The notes: generated by a model not told the origin, from the sequence alone. Counted from the first letter of the stretch, positions 1 through 15,400 are shown. The stretch is 64,000 bases of DNA from Anoxybacter fermentans (GCF_003991135.1 NZ_CP016379.1:992001-1056000), one strand, 5' to 3'. Numbers and translations: made by a program.

Positions 1-2
1 TA

Positions 3-431
3 GGTGATACAGTAAAGGTAAAAGTTTTAGTATATCCTGAAGATTTAATAGAGGGTAAAATCGAATTAATTAGCCCTATGGCTGATCCAAGAACCCAGGC
101 TTATCCAGTCAAAGTTTTGCTTGATAATGAAAGTCAGCAACTAAAACCAGGAATGTTTGCTGATCTTATTTTGACCCTTGAGAAATCAACAGACACAATT
201 GTACTTCCAGTTGAAGCAGTTCTTGAACTGGAAGATTTACCTTATATTTATGTCGTTAAAATCTCTTCAGAAAGCCAGGTTGGTCGAACAGAAAAACGGA
301 TGATCAAAGTTGGACTGGTTAATGACCATAAAGTAGAAGTAATAGAAGGTTTACAACCTGGTGAAAAGGTAGTTATCATGGGGCAGCATAGATTACAGGA
401 TGGTAATCTGGTTGAGGTGATCGAAAAATGA
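3..431 (+). CDS. RND efflux periplasmic adaptor (HlyD/MFP family), C-terminal part
   Basis: The reading frame is open from the window edge (base 3), so the N-terminus lies outside. The remaining roughly 142 residues match the beta-barrel and membrane-proximal end of membrane-fusion proteins: a [13 protein letters not shown]-like strand, then [11 protein letters not shown], which is the typical G-M-x-A/V element, and an [20 protein letters not shown] tail. These adaptors bridge an inner-membrane RND pump to an outer channel. The stop overlaps the next start (ATGA), so adaptor and pump are translationally coupled. The substrate cannot be told from the sequence. The presence of an adaptor fits a cell with an outer membrane but does not prove one. 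Confidence 0.88.
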   Translation, partial: GDTVKVKVLVYPEDLIEGKIELISPMADPRTQAYPVKVLLDNESQQLKPGMFADLILTLEKSTDTIVLPVEAVLELEDLPYIYVVKISSESQVGRTEKRMIKVGLVNDHKVEVIEGLQPGEKVVIMGQHRLQDGNLVEVIEK

Positions 432-3400
432 AAATTTCAGATTTATCAATTAAGAGACCGGTAACTACTATAATGATGGTATTTTTAGTTATTCTATTAG
501 GATTAATTTCTTTAGGAAGAATTAATCTGGATCTTTTTCCTAATCTTAACTTTCCTGTGGCAGCAGTTATCACCGAATACCAGGGAGTAGGTCCTCATGA
601 GATTGAGACAATGGTAACAAGGCCGATTGAAAATGCTCTTGCTACTGTAACAAATATTAAATCTATTTCATCTATATCCAGAGCAGGTCAATCCCTGGTT
701 ATTGTAGAGTTTAACTGGGGGGTAGATATGGATTTTGCTGCTCTGGAAATGCGTGAGAAGGTTGATATGATAAAAAGATTTTTACCCGATGATGTAGAAA
801 ATCCTCTCATAGTTAAGTTTGATCCATCAATGTTTCCTATTTTACAGATAGGGATTAGTGGTGAAGAGGATCTAGTTAGTTTGAAAAAGACCGTTGAGGA
901 TAAAATTGTCCCACGTCTGGAACGTCTGGAAGGTGTTGCATCAGTTGAACTTACTGGAGGATTAAATCGTGAGATTTTAATTGAGATTGACCAGACAAAA
1001 TTGAACAATTATGGAATCAGTCTTGCAACTGTAACCCAGACCTTAATGATGGAAAATATGAATTTATCGGGCGGACAAATAGTTTGGGGTCAGAGAGAAC
1101 TTTTAGTCCGTACTACGGGCAAATTTAAATCAATTGATGAGATCAAAAAAATCCTCTTACCTACATCTACGGGTTTTGTTGCTTTAGAGGATATTGCACA
1201 CATAAAGGATACCTATAAAGAAGTCCAGAACCTTGCCAGGCTGGATGGTAAACCCAGTATTGGACTTACCATTCAAAAACAGACTGATGCCAATACAGTA
1301 AAAGTTTCCAATCTGGTAAAGGAAGAGTTAAAAAAGATTAAGGCTGAATTAGGAGATAAATTAGAAATAGCATTTCTCATGGACCAATCTGATTTTATTA
1401 AACGCTCCATTGGAAATGTAAGAACAAATGCCATTGTAGGTGGTGTTCTGGCTGTTTTGGTACTTCTCTTATTTTTGAGAAATATAAGAAGTACAATAAT
1501 TATCGCTACTGCTATCCCGGTCTCGGTTATAACTACATTTTCACTGATTTATTTCGGTGGATTGACTTTAAATATGATGACATTGGGCGGTCTTGCTTTG
1601 GGAATTGGTATGTTAGTGGATAATGCTATTGTTGTTTTAGAAAATATTTATCGCTTGCGGCAGGAAGGTTTGGGACGAATTGAAGCTGCTAGCCTCGGCA
1701 GCCGGGAAGTAGGAATGGCAATTGTTGCTTCTACTTTGACCACAGCTATCGTTTTTTTACCGGTTATCTTTGTTAAGGGGATTGCCTCTGAATTATTTAA
1801 AGAGTTAGCCTTGACTATTACCTTTTCTTTGTTAGCCTCATTAGTTGTGGCCTTGACGTTGATTCCTATGTTATCAGCAAAAATTTTAAAGGTATCAAAG
1901 AGGGTAGCAAGTTCTTATGAAAATGGAAAAGTGTATTCGGGGTGGATTCAGGAGAAATATCGTAAGAGCCTGGATTGGTGTCTTTCCCATCGTCTTTCGG
2001 TGATTATACTGTTGATTGTTTTACTTCTGGGAAGTCTTGCTCTCTTTCCTAAAATTGGTGCTGAATTTATGCCGGAAATGGATGAGGGAGAATTTACTAT
2101 TACTGCTAGACTTCCGCGTGGCACTGTATTAGAACAAACTAATCAGGTAGTAGAAGAGATCGAAGAACAGGTAATGCGAATACCAGAAGTTGAAACAATC
2201 TTTACGAATGTTGGTTCAGCAGGTCAAATTATTAGCGAGAGTAGTCCAGAAGTTGGTAAAGTGATGGTGCGTTTAAAGAATTTAAAAGCCCGGAAACGTT
2301 CTACTGCTGAAATAATTGAAGAATTGCGGCAAAATTTAAGGATTCCGGATACAGAAATATCTATTGAGGCCAGAAGCGCTTATGTTGGTGGAGAAAATGA
2401 AGCGCCAATTTCTATTAAAGTGAAGGGAAATGATCTTAAAGTTTTAGAAGATTTAGCAGTTAAAATTAGTCAAGAAATTGCTCAGATTCCGGGAGTCCGG
2501 GAAGTTAAAGATAGTATTTCCAAAGGACGGCCAGAATTACAGATTGAAATTGATCGTGTTAAGGCTGCTAAATTTGGTCTCAGGGTAACTCAGATAGCAT
2601 CAGCAATTAAGACAGCTATACGGGGTGATATTGCAACCCGCTATGAAGTTGATGGACAGGAATATGATGTACGGGTTCGGTTAAAAGAGGAGAATCGGAA
2701 AAGTTTGAGCCATATTAAAAATCTTTTGATCCCATCACCATTGGGAGCAAAGGTACCTTTAAGCCGGATTGCTACCTTTGAAATCAGCCAGGGCCCAAAG
2801 GTGATCAATCGTGAAAACCAGGTTAGATATGTAGAAATTACAGCAGATATCTACAATGCAGATTTGAGGAGTGTTATGAAGGAAATTCAGAGAAGATTAA
2901 AAGAAAATATTCAACTACCTGATCAGTATGAGATTGAATACAGTGGTCAATTTGAAGAGATGGTTGAATCTTTCAAAAGTCTGGTATTTGCACTATTGCT
3001 AGCTATAGTTCTGGTATATATGGTAATGGCTTCTCAGTTTGAGTCACTTTTACATCCTTTTATCATTATGTTTACAGTACCAATGGCGGTTATTGGTGTT
3101 ATTTTGGGTCTTTTTATTACTGGCCATCGTTTTTCGGTACCATCAATCATCGGACTTATAATGCTTGCAGGTATTGTTGTAAATAATGCTATTGTGTTGG
3201 TGGATTATATTAATAATCTTCGCCGGAAGGGGCTTGAGCTGAGGGAAGCTATTCTTAAGGCTGGCCCAATTCGCCTTCGCCCAATTCTGATGACAGCCCT
3301 GACAACTATTCTTGGGCTTTTACCTCTGGCACTGGGAATAGGTGAGGGTGCTGAGGCTCAGGCTCCTATGGCAGTAGTAGTAATTGGTGGTTTGTCCTGC

Positions 3401-6400
3401 GCTACATTTTTGACCCTTTATGTAGTCCCTGTACTGTATTCACTTTTTGAGGAGATGGGTAATAAAGTTAGGAGGCTATTTAAAAAACAATATGAGAGTA
3501 CCAAGGTAATGTCTTAGTAAAGGGGGCTTTAGTTAAGCTCCCTTTTTATAATGTAAATACATTTTCGATTATTTGAATAATATACTTTGATTAGTCTTGT
3601 TATAGTTTTTCTATTAATGCTATAAATTACCATTTGATAGTTTTATCAACCCGAAATACTTTATTAAACAATTTTCTAAAAAATATCAAAAAATCATTGA
3701 CATAAAAACTAAAGGATATTATACTTAGCATAGAGAGGAAAATAAAAATTAAATCCTATCAGCTTTGTATATACATCATTGAAATTTTTAGTTTAACTAT
3801 CTTAGTTAGATTGAAGAAGGGTAATGAACTAATCATGGGTCAGTAAAACCCATGATTAGTGTGCCTTATTTCGACTGAAATCGAATTTTAAATGATTCGA
3901 AAAATTTTTTTGAAGTAAAAAATTTATTTTTTATAGTAAGATTATTGAATTTTAGTTATAAAGTTTAATAATCTAGGATTCTATAATAAAAGGAGAGGAG
4001 GTTATATTTGTGGGAATTAATTTTAAGTGGGATATTACATATAGGTGTAATTTGAATTGTAATCATTGTGTTAATGGAAATTTTTTGAATCAAACAGATC
4101 AAGAACTTTCAACAGAAGGGGTCAAAAAAGTAATAGACCGGTTAAGTGATATCGATACGGATTATGTTCATCTTTTGGGAGGGGAACCCACATTTAGGAA
4201 AGATTTTTATGAGATAATGGATTATTTTGGTGAAAAAAAAAGGGTCTATAATTAATGTTGTGAAGAAAAAATTATAAAAAATAAAAAGGCATTTGCTGGC
4301 TCCGTTGAATTAATTAGTTGCGAACTAAAAACCAAAGAAAGGAGTCCAGCAAATGCAATATAATAATATCATAAAATTTCTTGATTTGCCAGACATTATT
4401 GCAACTGAAATTATTTCAACGGAGGACAGATATATTTTTATCGCTGAAGCAAAGAAAAATCACATTGTGTGTCCTCAGTGTGGTAATATCACTAATAAAA
4501 TCCATGATACAAAATGGCAAAATATTAGAGACATCCCCATAAGAGGTAAACTAGTAATCATTAGACTTCTAAAGAAAAGATATCGTTGTCCTTATTGTCA
4601 TAAGAGGGGTATCCCTGAAAAATATGAAAGTATTGATAAATATGCCCGTAAAACCAAACGCTTTGATAAATATCTTGCTAAAGAAACTGTCAGCAAGGAT
4701 TATTCTAAAGTTGCTAGAGAAAACGGGTTAAGTTATACAGCTGTTAATAATGCAGTTAAAAAAGTAGTTGACCCTCTCATTAAACAACAAGTTTCAAAAC
4801 TTAGTCAATTAAAAGCCATCAGTATCGATGAATTTGCAGTTTTAAAACGCCATAAATATGGAGTTAGCATTACAGATCCAATTAATCGGGAGTTAATTGA
4901 CATTTTACCTACTCGCAAAAAGGATGATTTAATTGACTACTTTAATTGTTGGGAAGATGAACAAAGACGACAGATTCAATCGATCTCTATGGATATGTGG
5001 CGGCCGTTCAAAGCAGTAGCAGATGCAGCATTTACTCATGCAAAAATTGTTATAGATAAATTTCATCTTGTAACTTTAATGAACAGAGCCCTTGATGAAG
5101 TTAGAAAACAAGTTCAACAAACAGTAAATAATCATCAGAGAAGAAAGTTTTTTCAAAGTCGTTTATTACTCCAAAAACGAGCTGAAGAATTGACAGATGA
5201 AGAACATGAAAAGCTCATCAAATTATTTGAACTCAGTCCAGCTCTAGAAAAGGCCTGGGAATTAAAAGAGGAATTCAGAGACTTATTGCAGCTAGATGAT
5301 GTGAAAGAAGCCACCAGAGCTCTAAAAAGGTGGTATAAAGAAGTAATAAAAAGCAAGCTGATGCCTTTTTACCAGGTAAAAAAGATAATACAAAGATGGG
5401 AAGAAAAAATACTAAATTATTTTAAGACTAAGATAACCAATGGCTTTGCTGAGGGTATCAATAACAAGATTAAATTGATCAAAAGGATTGGATATGGTGT
5501 TCCAAATGTTATGAATCTAAGGAGAAGAGTATTTAATGCAATGTTAAGTTATTAAATTTAAATGTTTATTTCAAAATCAATTTACCAATCAATTCAACGG
5601 AGCCAACTTATCTTTCACAACATTTGACGGAGAGCCAAAAAAAATAAAAGTTGGGTTTAATACTAATGGATTAAAACTCGTAACATCTAAAATGAAAAAT
5701 GTTTTAAAAAATAAATATTTAAAGAATATAATTGTAAGTCTAGAAGGGCCTACTGCTGAAATAAATGATAGTATCAGAGGTAAAAACGTTTTTGATAAAG
5801 CAGTTAAAAATCTTAAAGAACTTATTAAATTTAAGAGAGAAAATAATTTAAATTTATACTGGTATTAATACAGTTGTTAGTAAAGCAAACCAATCATATA
5901 TAGTAGATATGATTGATTTTTGTGTAGAGACTGGTGTAGAAGAGCTAAATTTATTGGAGTATATTCCAAGGGGAAATGCGAAAGATAAAGACCTGGTATT
6001 AAGCTTTGAGGAAGAATTAGAAGTAGTAAAAGAGATAGCAAAAAAATATTCTCAGGTGAAAGACGTTTTAAACATTAATCCCCGATTTGTACGGCCTTTA
6101 GTACAAGATTATTGTAAACAGTGTTTAGGATTAGATTTTCCTGATGTTGTACATGGGTGTGGTGCAGGTACATTTTTTGGATTTATTAATAATAAAGGGG
6201 AGCTTTACCCATGTGATTGGTATGTTTCTATAGTTTTATCAGAATATTCTGGTGAACAAATTAATTTAACAATAAGACCATTTTATGACATCTGGAAAGA
6301 AAAAATTTTTGATAATCCATATGAACTTACAGAAGGTAGTGAGTTTTATCAAAAATATAAACCTTGCAATAAATGCAAATACTTAAAGAATAAGTGTTAT

Positions 6401-9400
6401 CCTTGTCCGGTTTTTGGCATAAATAAAGAAGAAATAAAGATAAAAAAATGTAATAATTACTTTGATTTGGGGAGGGATATAAAAAAAGATGAAAAATGAA
6501 AAATTAATAGCTGTTTATCCTATCCGTTTAGCTAAAATCAGTGATGCTGAATATGTATTATTCAATACACGTACTTTTGAAAATATTTATTTAAATGATG
6601 TATCTTTCAAGGTATGGAATTACATTAATAAAAAGAAAGAAGTCTTGGTAGAAGAAATAGGAAAGTATATAATTTCGGAGTATGGTGTAAACGATAAAAC
6701 AGTTAATCAAATATGTGACGATTTGGAAAGTTTGTTTGATTTTTTTATGTGAAAATGGTTTTATAGAAAGGGTTGAGATGAGTGAGTAGAGTCAAAGCAC
6801 TATATAAACTTTTAGAACATTACCGTAAAGAACAGATAATTATTTGTATTTTGATTGTTATTGATATTTTATTGACATCTAGTGTTCCTTTTCTTATTAA
6901 AGATTTAGTTAATTATATTACTTCAGGTGATAATTGGACATCAATACTTAAATTGGGTTTACTAATTCTGTTTATAACTATTTGTAATGCAATTATACAA
7001 ATTATAAAAAACTATCGTTGGCATCTTTTGCGGTTTAGGTCAATAAATTATTTACGTTTAAAGATGTTTTATCATGCTTTAAGAAAGCCAATGAGCTTTT
7101 TCGATAATAATAATGTCGGTGGGATAATGGCAAAAGTTTTAGATGATGTGGTTATTGTTGCACAGCATGCAGCTATAGGTTTGCCTATGTTATTTGCTAA
7201 TTTATTCCAATTAATTATTGTTATATCTTTTCTATTTATTCTTGAGCTCAAATTGGCAGTAATAATATTTATTACCATGCCTATTTATTATATTATTTTT
7301 CATTATTTAAATAGTCGTATTCGTGAAACCAGTAAGCTTGAAAGAGTTAATTTTGCAAAAGTAATGAAAGATGTTCAGGAAAAACTGTTAGGAGTTAGAA
7401 CAATTAAAATTTTTAAAAAAGAAAAATATATGGTTGATAAATTCAGTAAAGTTTTAGATAATTATTTACAATATGTCCGTAAGACTGTATTTTTGAATAG
7501 TTGTGGTTCTGGATTGACAATAGTTATTATGTTGACTCTACCAGTTATAATTTTGATATATGGAGGATTTCTTGTTTATAAAAAAGAGATTTCGTTAGGT
7601 ACACTTATTGCTTTTTATACTTATCTGTCCTTTCTTTATGAACCAATTAGAAATTTATCAGATTATAACTTAGGATTACAGACAACGTTGGGAATGTGTG
7701 AGAGAGTACTAAACTTTCTTCAGGATGACAAAATTGAAAAAGAAGGTAAAGTTAAATTAAAAGAATTTAATAGTCTAGAATTTAAAAATGTTAGTTTTCA
7801 ATATGAAAATGGTAAATCTGTATTATCCAATCTCAACTTTAGGATAGACAAAGGAGATAGACTAGCAATTGTTGGTCCAAGTGGTAGTGGTAAAAGTACT
7901 ATTCTAAATTTAATCATGAAATTGTATTCTCCAGATAAAGGAAAAATACTTGTGAACGGTATTGATATTAGGGAAATTTCAAGCGATTCTCTTTATGCTC
8001 TTATAACTTTACTAGAACAGAATCATTTTCTTTTTGAAGGAACTATTAAGGAAAATATTACTTTTGGGGAAGAAGTTGATTTTCAACGGATAAGAAAGGC
8101 TGCTATGTTATCAAAAATTTTACCTTTAATCCAATCTTATGAAAACGGCTTTGATCATCTAATTTCAGATTCAAATCTCTCTGGAGGCGAGAAACAGCGA
8201 TTATGTTTAGCACGTTCATTACTTAAAGATGCTCAATTAGTATTGTTAGATGAGGCTACTTCTTCAGTAGATCCAGCTATTGAAAAAGAGATTGTTGATA
8301 ATTTAGATAAAAATTTGGAAGGAAAAACGTTGGTGGCTGTTTCCCATCGTCCACAAATTTTGTCTATATGTAATAAAGTCATTCATCTAAGTAATGGTCA
8401 AATTATTGGCTGTTATACTCTTAAAAATGAGAAAGATTATGAGAAAGTATATGGAATAGTATCTCGCACACTTGACCAATAGATAAACAAGTTTTTAGAT
8501 TTATTTATAGCACTTTTGAATCTAAAAAATTAAAAGGAAGTAAATAGTATGTATATAACCCCAGAATTTGGTAAAAGATCTGCTTCTGATGTAGTAGTAT
8601 TTAGTAACAATTGTAATATATTACTATAAACATAAAAAAACTAACTCTAAGATTTAAAACCGATAATTCCCTATATGTATGCAGGGAACTACCAGTTTTG
8701 TAATAGAACCGTGTAGAATTTCATTTTTTAGATCAATTGGGTAACCCTTAAAAACAGATTAATAACTCAACTTTCGCAGTTCAAAATTTCGGGTCTATCC
8801 TTGAGATTAAAAGTTTTATGTAATATTAGTGATTATAAGCCTTCCTTATTCAATTAAACTGGAAGGTTTTTTTTTGTTTTTTTGCACTTCAATGTAATAA
8901 AATTATGCTCTATGAAAAATACTAACCTCGGTAGTTTCAATTACTGAGTATATGCCCAATCGAATTGGATTGCAGAGAACGATAAAGATTTTAAAAGGAA
9001 ATTGTACAGTGATTGACGAATCATAACTTATGAATGCCTCTATTCTAGGTATAGTAAGTTTTTGTGATTTTGATTAATTATCACCTATTACTCCTGAGGG
9101 AGGGATTCCTCTTTTTTCGAGATAAAGAGAAAATTGAACTTTTTATCCCAGAAAATGGGGTGAAATTTGACGGAACAAAGTTATCAAAAGGAGGGGAATA
9201 GTAATGCCAAAAGTAGTCGTAGTAGGTGGCGGCTGGGCTGGAACAGCTGCTGCAGTTGCAGCTAAGAAAGCAGGGGCCAGGGAAGTAATACTTTTTGAAC
9301 GGACCGATATGCTATTAGGTACCGGTCTTGTAGGTGGGATTATGCGTAATAATGGACGCTGGACAGCGACAGAAGAAGCTATTGCCATGGGTGGTGGAGA

Positions 9401-12400
9401 CCTTTTTAAAATAGCTGACAGGGTTAGCCGTCATAAAAATATTGATTTTCCCGGGCATAAGCATGCATCATTATATGATGTAGCTTTAATTGAGCCTGCT
9501 ATTAAAAGATATTTGATTGATATGGGTATAGATGTTCGTATTAATAATCGGGTGACCGATATTAAGATGAAGGATCAAAGGGTAATAGCAGTTAAAACCA
9601 GCGAACATAACTATGAAGAAGCAGATGTCTTTGTGGATTGTACTGGTTCTGCCGGTCCTATGAATAATTGTATCGAATACGGTAACGGTTGTGTGATGTG
9701 CATTTACCGCTGTCCTACTTTTGGCCCGCGGGTGAGCATTGTGGAGAAAGCAGGGATTAAAGAAATTATTGGTAAAAAAGGTGATGGTACCATTGGCGCG
9801 ATGAGCGGCTCCTGTAAACTCCACAAAGAATCTATTGCTGAAGATATTGTAAAAGAATTGAACGAAAAAGGGGTGGTAGTGGTACCAATACCCAGGGATT
9901 TGATTGATGAAGGGAAATTGGGTATAAAAGCCTGTCAGCAGTATGCGCTAAAAGAGTACGCAGAAAATATCATCCTTCTTGATACTGGACATGCCAAATT
10001 GATGGTTCCATTTATGCCATTGGATAAATTGAGAAAGGTTCCCGGTTTTGAAAATGCCCGTTATGAGGACCCATATGCCGGCGGTATTGGTAATTCCATG
10101 CGTTATATGGGAATGGCACCGCGTGATAATTACCTTAAAGTTAAAGGACTGGATAATGTTTTCTGTGCCGGTGAAAAAGCTGGCCTTTTAGTAGGACACA
10201 CTGAAGCGTGTATAACAGGAACTCTTGCAGGTCATAATGCTGTCCGTCTAGCACTAGGTAAAGAGCTGCTTGAAATTCCGGATACTCTGGCAATTGGGGA
10301 CGCTATTGCTTATGTTAATACCCAGATGCAGGATGAGGTAGGTCGAACCAGGAAGTACACTTTCTCTGGTTCTGTCTACTTCGAGCGGATGAAAGAAAAG
10401 AATCTTTATACTACTGATCTTGATGAGATCAAAAAACGGGTAGAAGATGCTGGTTTGACCAATGTTTTTGCAAATCCAGTAACTGCCGCAGTAGTTGACT
10501 AAAGAAGATCTGATATGGCCCTTCTTTAAAAAAGGGTCATATTTTTTTCTTTTAATCATGAATATAATTTTACAAAAATTCATAAGATGGTATAAGTATT
10601 AAGTATAAAAAGGGAAGGGGTTATGATGTTTGATAAAAAGAATCTCTTTCTTTTAACCTTCTTATTAATTCTCATTACCGTTTCAGCCTGGTTATTGCCA
10701 GCAAGTTATTTTAAGGAAGTCTTTTTTTACGGTAATAAAAAACTTACGGTTCAAGATGAGATATATTTGACCTTTCCAAAACCGGAAATTAACGTAGAAG
10801 TGATTGTTGATGTTTCTGGAAGTATGTGGGGAAAATTTGAAGGAGTAAGCAAGATTATTAACTCAAAAGGAATTTTGAAAATACTATTAAAGGACTTACC
10901 TCAGGATGTAAAATTGGGTTTACGTACTTTTGGAGGAAAAGAAGAGAGTCGGTTGGAAGTTCCATTGGGTTTGAACAATCGGGAAGAAATAGAAAAAAAA
11001 GTTAAAAAACTTCGCCCTGATGGAAAATCTCCGATTGGCTATGCACTGGATCAGGCAGGAAAGGATTTACTTAAAATTCGAGGTCAAAAATATATTATAC
11101 TCATCAGTGATGGGCTTGACAATGGAAAGATTGATCCGATAGCTAAGGCTAAAGAACTAAGAGACGCAGGAATTATTACCCATGTAGTTTTTTTAAAAAG
11201 CGCTGAAAATGTGGGTGAAGAAAAATTGCTAAAGATTGCAGAAGCTGGAGGTGGACATTTTTTCACAATTAATGAAAAAGATCTGGTGGTACCCATAATG
11301 ACTTTGACAAATTAGGAGGAAATATCCTCCTAAATTATTTTTTAGTATAAGGGAGAAAGATGAAATTTTAGATGTAAGGAAGGAGAATCCTAGAAGATAT
11401 TGAATTAATACTAATATGCCTGTATTATAAACAGGTAATATAACGTAAATAATAAATCTGAAAAGAAGTGAAGGAGGTTACATATGTTCTATTTGAGGCG
11501 AACTTTAATAATATTATTTATCATTGCCATTGTTGGTATGGGCCTGTTTTTGACTGGAATTAATCTCTATACTGATTGGCTTTGGTTTTTAAATCTTAAT
11601 GTTGAGCAGGTCTTTTTAACCATTTTGATGACCAAAATCTGGTTACGTCTTGCTGTTGGATCAATTTTTGCTGTATTTATTTATATTAACCTTCTCTTTA
11701 CCAGAAAAAAGGTTTATCAATTCATCAAGAGCTTTGGCATGAGTCCCATTCGAGTAGTAGGAGAGGCTTACGAAGAACCGATTAAATGGTTGACAAAAGG
11801 AAAGTTAAATCTTATTTTTTTGATAATCAGTATTGTTCTGGGCTTTTTTAGTAGCAGTATAAGTACCGGTGCCTGGGAGATTGTGCTAAAATACATAAAC
11901 AGAACTCCATTTGGAGTTTCTGATCCAATTTTTAATAAGGACATAGGTTTTTATGTTTTTGAACTGCCATTTTTACAGTTGGCTTATTCACTTTTAGCTG
12001 GACTTGTCATATTGACAGGTATTATTGTTGCTGTAATATATTTTTTGATTAATTTAAGGACTAATGGCGGGGGATACCGTTTCAATTTATCTGAAAAACT
12101 GCATCTCTCTGCATTAGCAGTTTTGTTTTTCGGACTGAAAGCCTTTGGATATCGACTGGAAATGTTTAAACTCCTCTATTCACCAAGAGGTGTGGTTTTT
12201 GGTGCCAGCTATACTGATTATCATGTAAAATTATTTGCTCTTAAGGTTCTTATGGTTATAGTGGGACTTTTAGCTATCTTTACCTTAATCAATATTTTTA
12301 CCAGAAATATGAAATTAATTTATTTTGGGATTGGACTTTGGGTATTGGTTTCTATCTTACTGGTGGGAGTTTATCCCGAGATTGTTCAAAAATATCGTGT

Positions 12401-15400
12401 AGAACCCAATGAGATTGAATTGGAAAAACCTTTTATTAAGCATAATATTAATTATACTTTGAAAGCTTATGGATTAGATAAAATTGAACAAAGGTCCTTT
12501 GAGGTGACTAATGAACTGACATTTGATGATATTGAAGAGGCTGAAGATATTATTGAGAATATTCGACTCTGGGACTGGCGTCCTTTGCAAAATACTTATA
12601 GCCAACTGCAGGAGATACGGCTTTATTATGATATTGAGCATGTAGATATAGACCGTTATGTGATTGATGGTGTTTATCGTCAGGTTATGATTGCACCCCG
12701 TGAATTGGATAAATCAAAGCTTGAAGCGCGGGCACAGACCTGGGTAAATCGGGTATTAAAATTTACCCACGGAATGGGCGTGGTTATGAGCCCGGTAAAT
12801 GTAGTAACTCCTGAGGGATTGCCTGAGTTTTATATTAAAAATATACCGCCGGTGAGTACTATTGATCTAAAAGTGACCCAGCCCAGGATATATTATGGTG
12901 AAAAGACCAATGATTATGTTATTGTAAATAGTAAAGGCGGTGAATTTGATTATACCGGAGCTACCAATTATTATGATGGAAAGGGCGGTATTCCCATCAA
13001 AAATTTCTGGCGGCGGCTTGTTTTTGCATTCAAATATAGTACAATGAAGATTCTTCTTTCCGGTGATATTACTCCAGAAAGCCGTATTATGTTTGACCGG
13101 AATATTATGACCAGAGTTAAAAAGATTGCACCTTTCTTAAAATATGACAACGATCCATATATTGTAATTAACGACGGTAAACTGTATTGGATTATCGATG
13201 CTTATACTATTACTAATATGTATCCATACTCTGAGCCGGTACGAGGTTGGGGTAATTATGTCCGCAACTCAGTGAAGGCAGTTGTGGATGCATATCATGG
13301 AACTGTAAACTTTTATATAAGTGATCCTGATGATCCTCTAATACAGACTTATGCAAAGATTTTCCCTAATCTTTTTAAGTCATTGGATCAGATGCCTGAA
13401 GGGCTAAAGGCTCATATCCGGTACCCGGAAGATCTTTTCAAACTTCAATCCCAGGTTTATGCAACATATCATATGAAGGATCCTGTTACTTTCTTTAATA
13501 AAGAAGACCTTTGGAATATTCCAAAAGAAAAATATGCTGGTCAGACCCTTTTTGTTGAACCATACTATATAATCACACGTTTGCCTGGCGAGGAAGATCT
13601 GGAATTCATTTTGATACAGCCTTTTACCCCGGCTAGAAAGAATAATATGGTTTCATGGTTGGCTGCCAAATCTGATGGTGAAAATTATGGAAAACTGGTT
13701 CTTTATAGTTTTCCAAAAAACCGGACTATTTATGGGCCAATGATGATTGAAGCACGGATTGACCAGGATTCTGAAATTTCCCAACAGTTAACCCTTTGGG
13801 ATCAGAAAGGTTCTAGTGTCATCAGGGGGAATCTGTTAACTATACCGATTAAGAATTCAATTCTCTATGTTGAACCGATCTTTTTACAGGCACAACAGAG
13901 CCAATTACCTGAATTGAAACGGGTTATTGTGGTCTTTGGTGATGAGGTTGTAATGGAGCCTACTTTACGGGAAGCTCTTGCAAAGATCTTTGGTATTAAA
14001 GAAGGAATAGTAAAAGAGGATAATGCCCTGGATGAGTTAGGAGATATAGTTATAGAAGAATTAGCGCCTTTAGCTGAACGCGCATTGCAAGTTTATCAAG
14101 AAGCAAAACGTCTGCTAAGGGAAGGAGATTTTGCTGGTTATGGTGAAAAATTAAATGAGCTTGAGAGTCTTCTTAAAAGAATGCGAGATCTAGCTCAGGA
14201 GGAGACTACTGAACTATAATAAAATACAATGTTGGTTGGGAGGATACGATGAAGAAGACAATTGATTATAGGCGGATCAAAATTAAAGAAGGTATCGACT
14301 TACATCTGCTTAAAACATCTAAGTTTAAAACTACAATGATAAAGATTTACTTACAGGAGCAGCTCCGAAAGGAGACTGCTCCTATGGTTGCTTTAATCTC
14401 CTATCTTTTATTTAGGGGAACTAATAATCGGCCTACCACTCTTGAGATGATGAGGTATTTGGAAGAACTTTATGGTGCTGATTTATCAGCGGATGTGCAG
14501 AAGCTAGGGGAGTGTCAGTATTTAACTTTGACTCTAGAGTTAATTAACCGTCATTACCTTCCCGGTTCACGTGATCTTTTGGATGAAGGTTTAGCATTTA
14601 TTCTGGATGTGCTGACAAATCCTCGAACAGTCAATGGGAAATTTGCCGAAGATTATTTTGCTCAGGAGAAGACTGTTTTAAAGGATGATATCAACAGTCT
14701 TTTTGATGACAAATCCAAATATGCCAATCAGCGGTGTATTCAACTAATGTGTCCAGATGAACCTTTTGGTATTTACAAATATGGTTCTATAAAGTATTTA
14801 GAGAAAATAACTAATGAGGATTTGTATAGTTATTATAGAAATCTTTTGAGAAATAATCCAATCCATATATTTATTGTTGGTGATATTATAGAAACTGAAG
14901 TGGTAGAAAAAGTTGAAAAAGCTTTTTTAGATTTTAAACCTAGATCCATTATTATTTCACCGATAGTTGCTCAGAAAAAAAAGGTTATTTCTCAAAAAGT
15001 GATTGAGGAAGCGGATATTCGACAGGGGAAATTAGCCATTGGTTATCGGACTAATATTACCAGGCGTTCCCCTGAATATTATGCTTTATATGTATTTAAT
15101 GGAATATTTGGTTCCCAGCCTCATTCCAAACTCTTTCAAAATGTCAGGGAGAAAGCCAGCCTGGCCTATTATATCTATAGCTGGTTCGATTCTACAAAAG
15201 GGATTCTACAGGTTTCATCAGGTATTGAATCATCTAATCTTGAAAAGGTTTTACAAATTGTTGATGAGCAACTTAAGGCTATTAAAGAAGGAAAGATTAC
15301 TCGCAAAGAGTTAGATTTTACTAAAAAAGCCTATTACCGTAATTTTCAATACCTATTAGATGATAATGAAGCATTGATAGATTCCTGTATGGTAGAGATA

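Larger units (their letters stand above)
4242..5636 (+). mobile_element. Complete ISL3-family insertion sequence (1395 bp)
   Basis: Imperfect terminal inverted repeats begin GGGTCTATAATTAATGTTGTG at 4242 and, read inward on the other strand, GGCTCTCCGTCAAATGTTGTG from 5636. The target duplication is eight A residues (4234-4241 and 5637-5644), the 8-bp size expected for this family. A second, inner inverted repeat begins GGCTCCGTTGAATT at 4298 and ends at 5604. One transposase gene fills the element. The precise duplication and restored host frame show a simple, recent insertion into the radical SAM gene. Confidence 0.9.
4010..6499 (+). pseudogene. Radical SAM/SPASM peptide-modifying enzyme, broken by an IS and a frameshift
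   Basis: GTG start at 4010 with a strong ribosome site AGGAGAGGAGG eight bases upstream. The N-terminal part (4010-4241) carries the radical SAM signature [10 protein letters not shown] (C-x3-C-x2-C) and HLLGGEPT. An ISL3-family element occupies 4242-5636. Deleting it with one copy of the 8-bp target duplication restores the frame at 5645 ([17 protein letters not shown] and on), ending at TAA near 5868. The downstream frame, open from about 5863 to 6499, needs a +1 shift at roughly 5835-5865. The C-terminal part shows a SPASM domain: [43 protein letters not shown]. Rebuilt length is about 361 residues, normal for RiPP maturases. The stop overlaps the next gene by 11 bases. Two lesions make it non-functional as read. 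Confidence 0.85.
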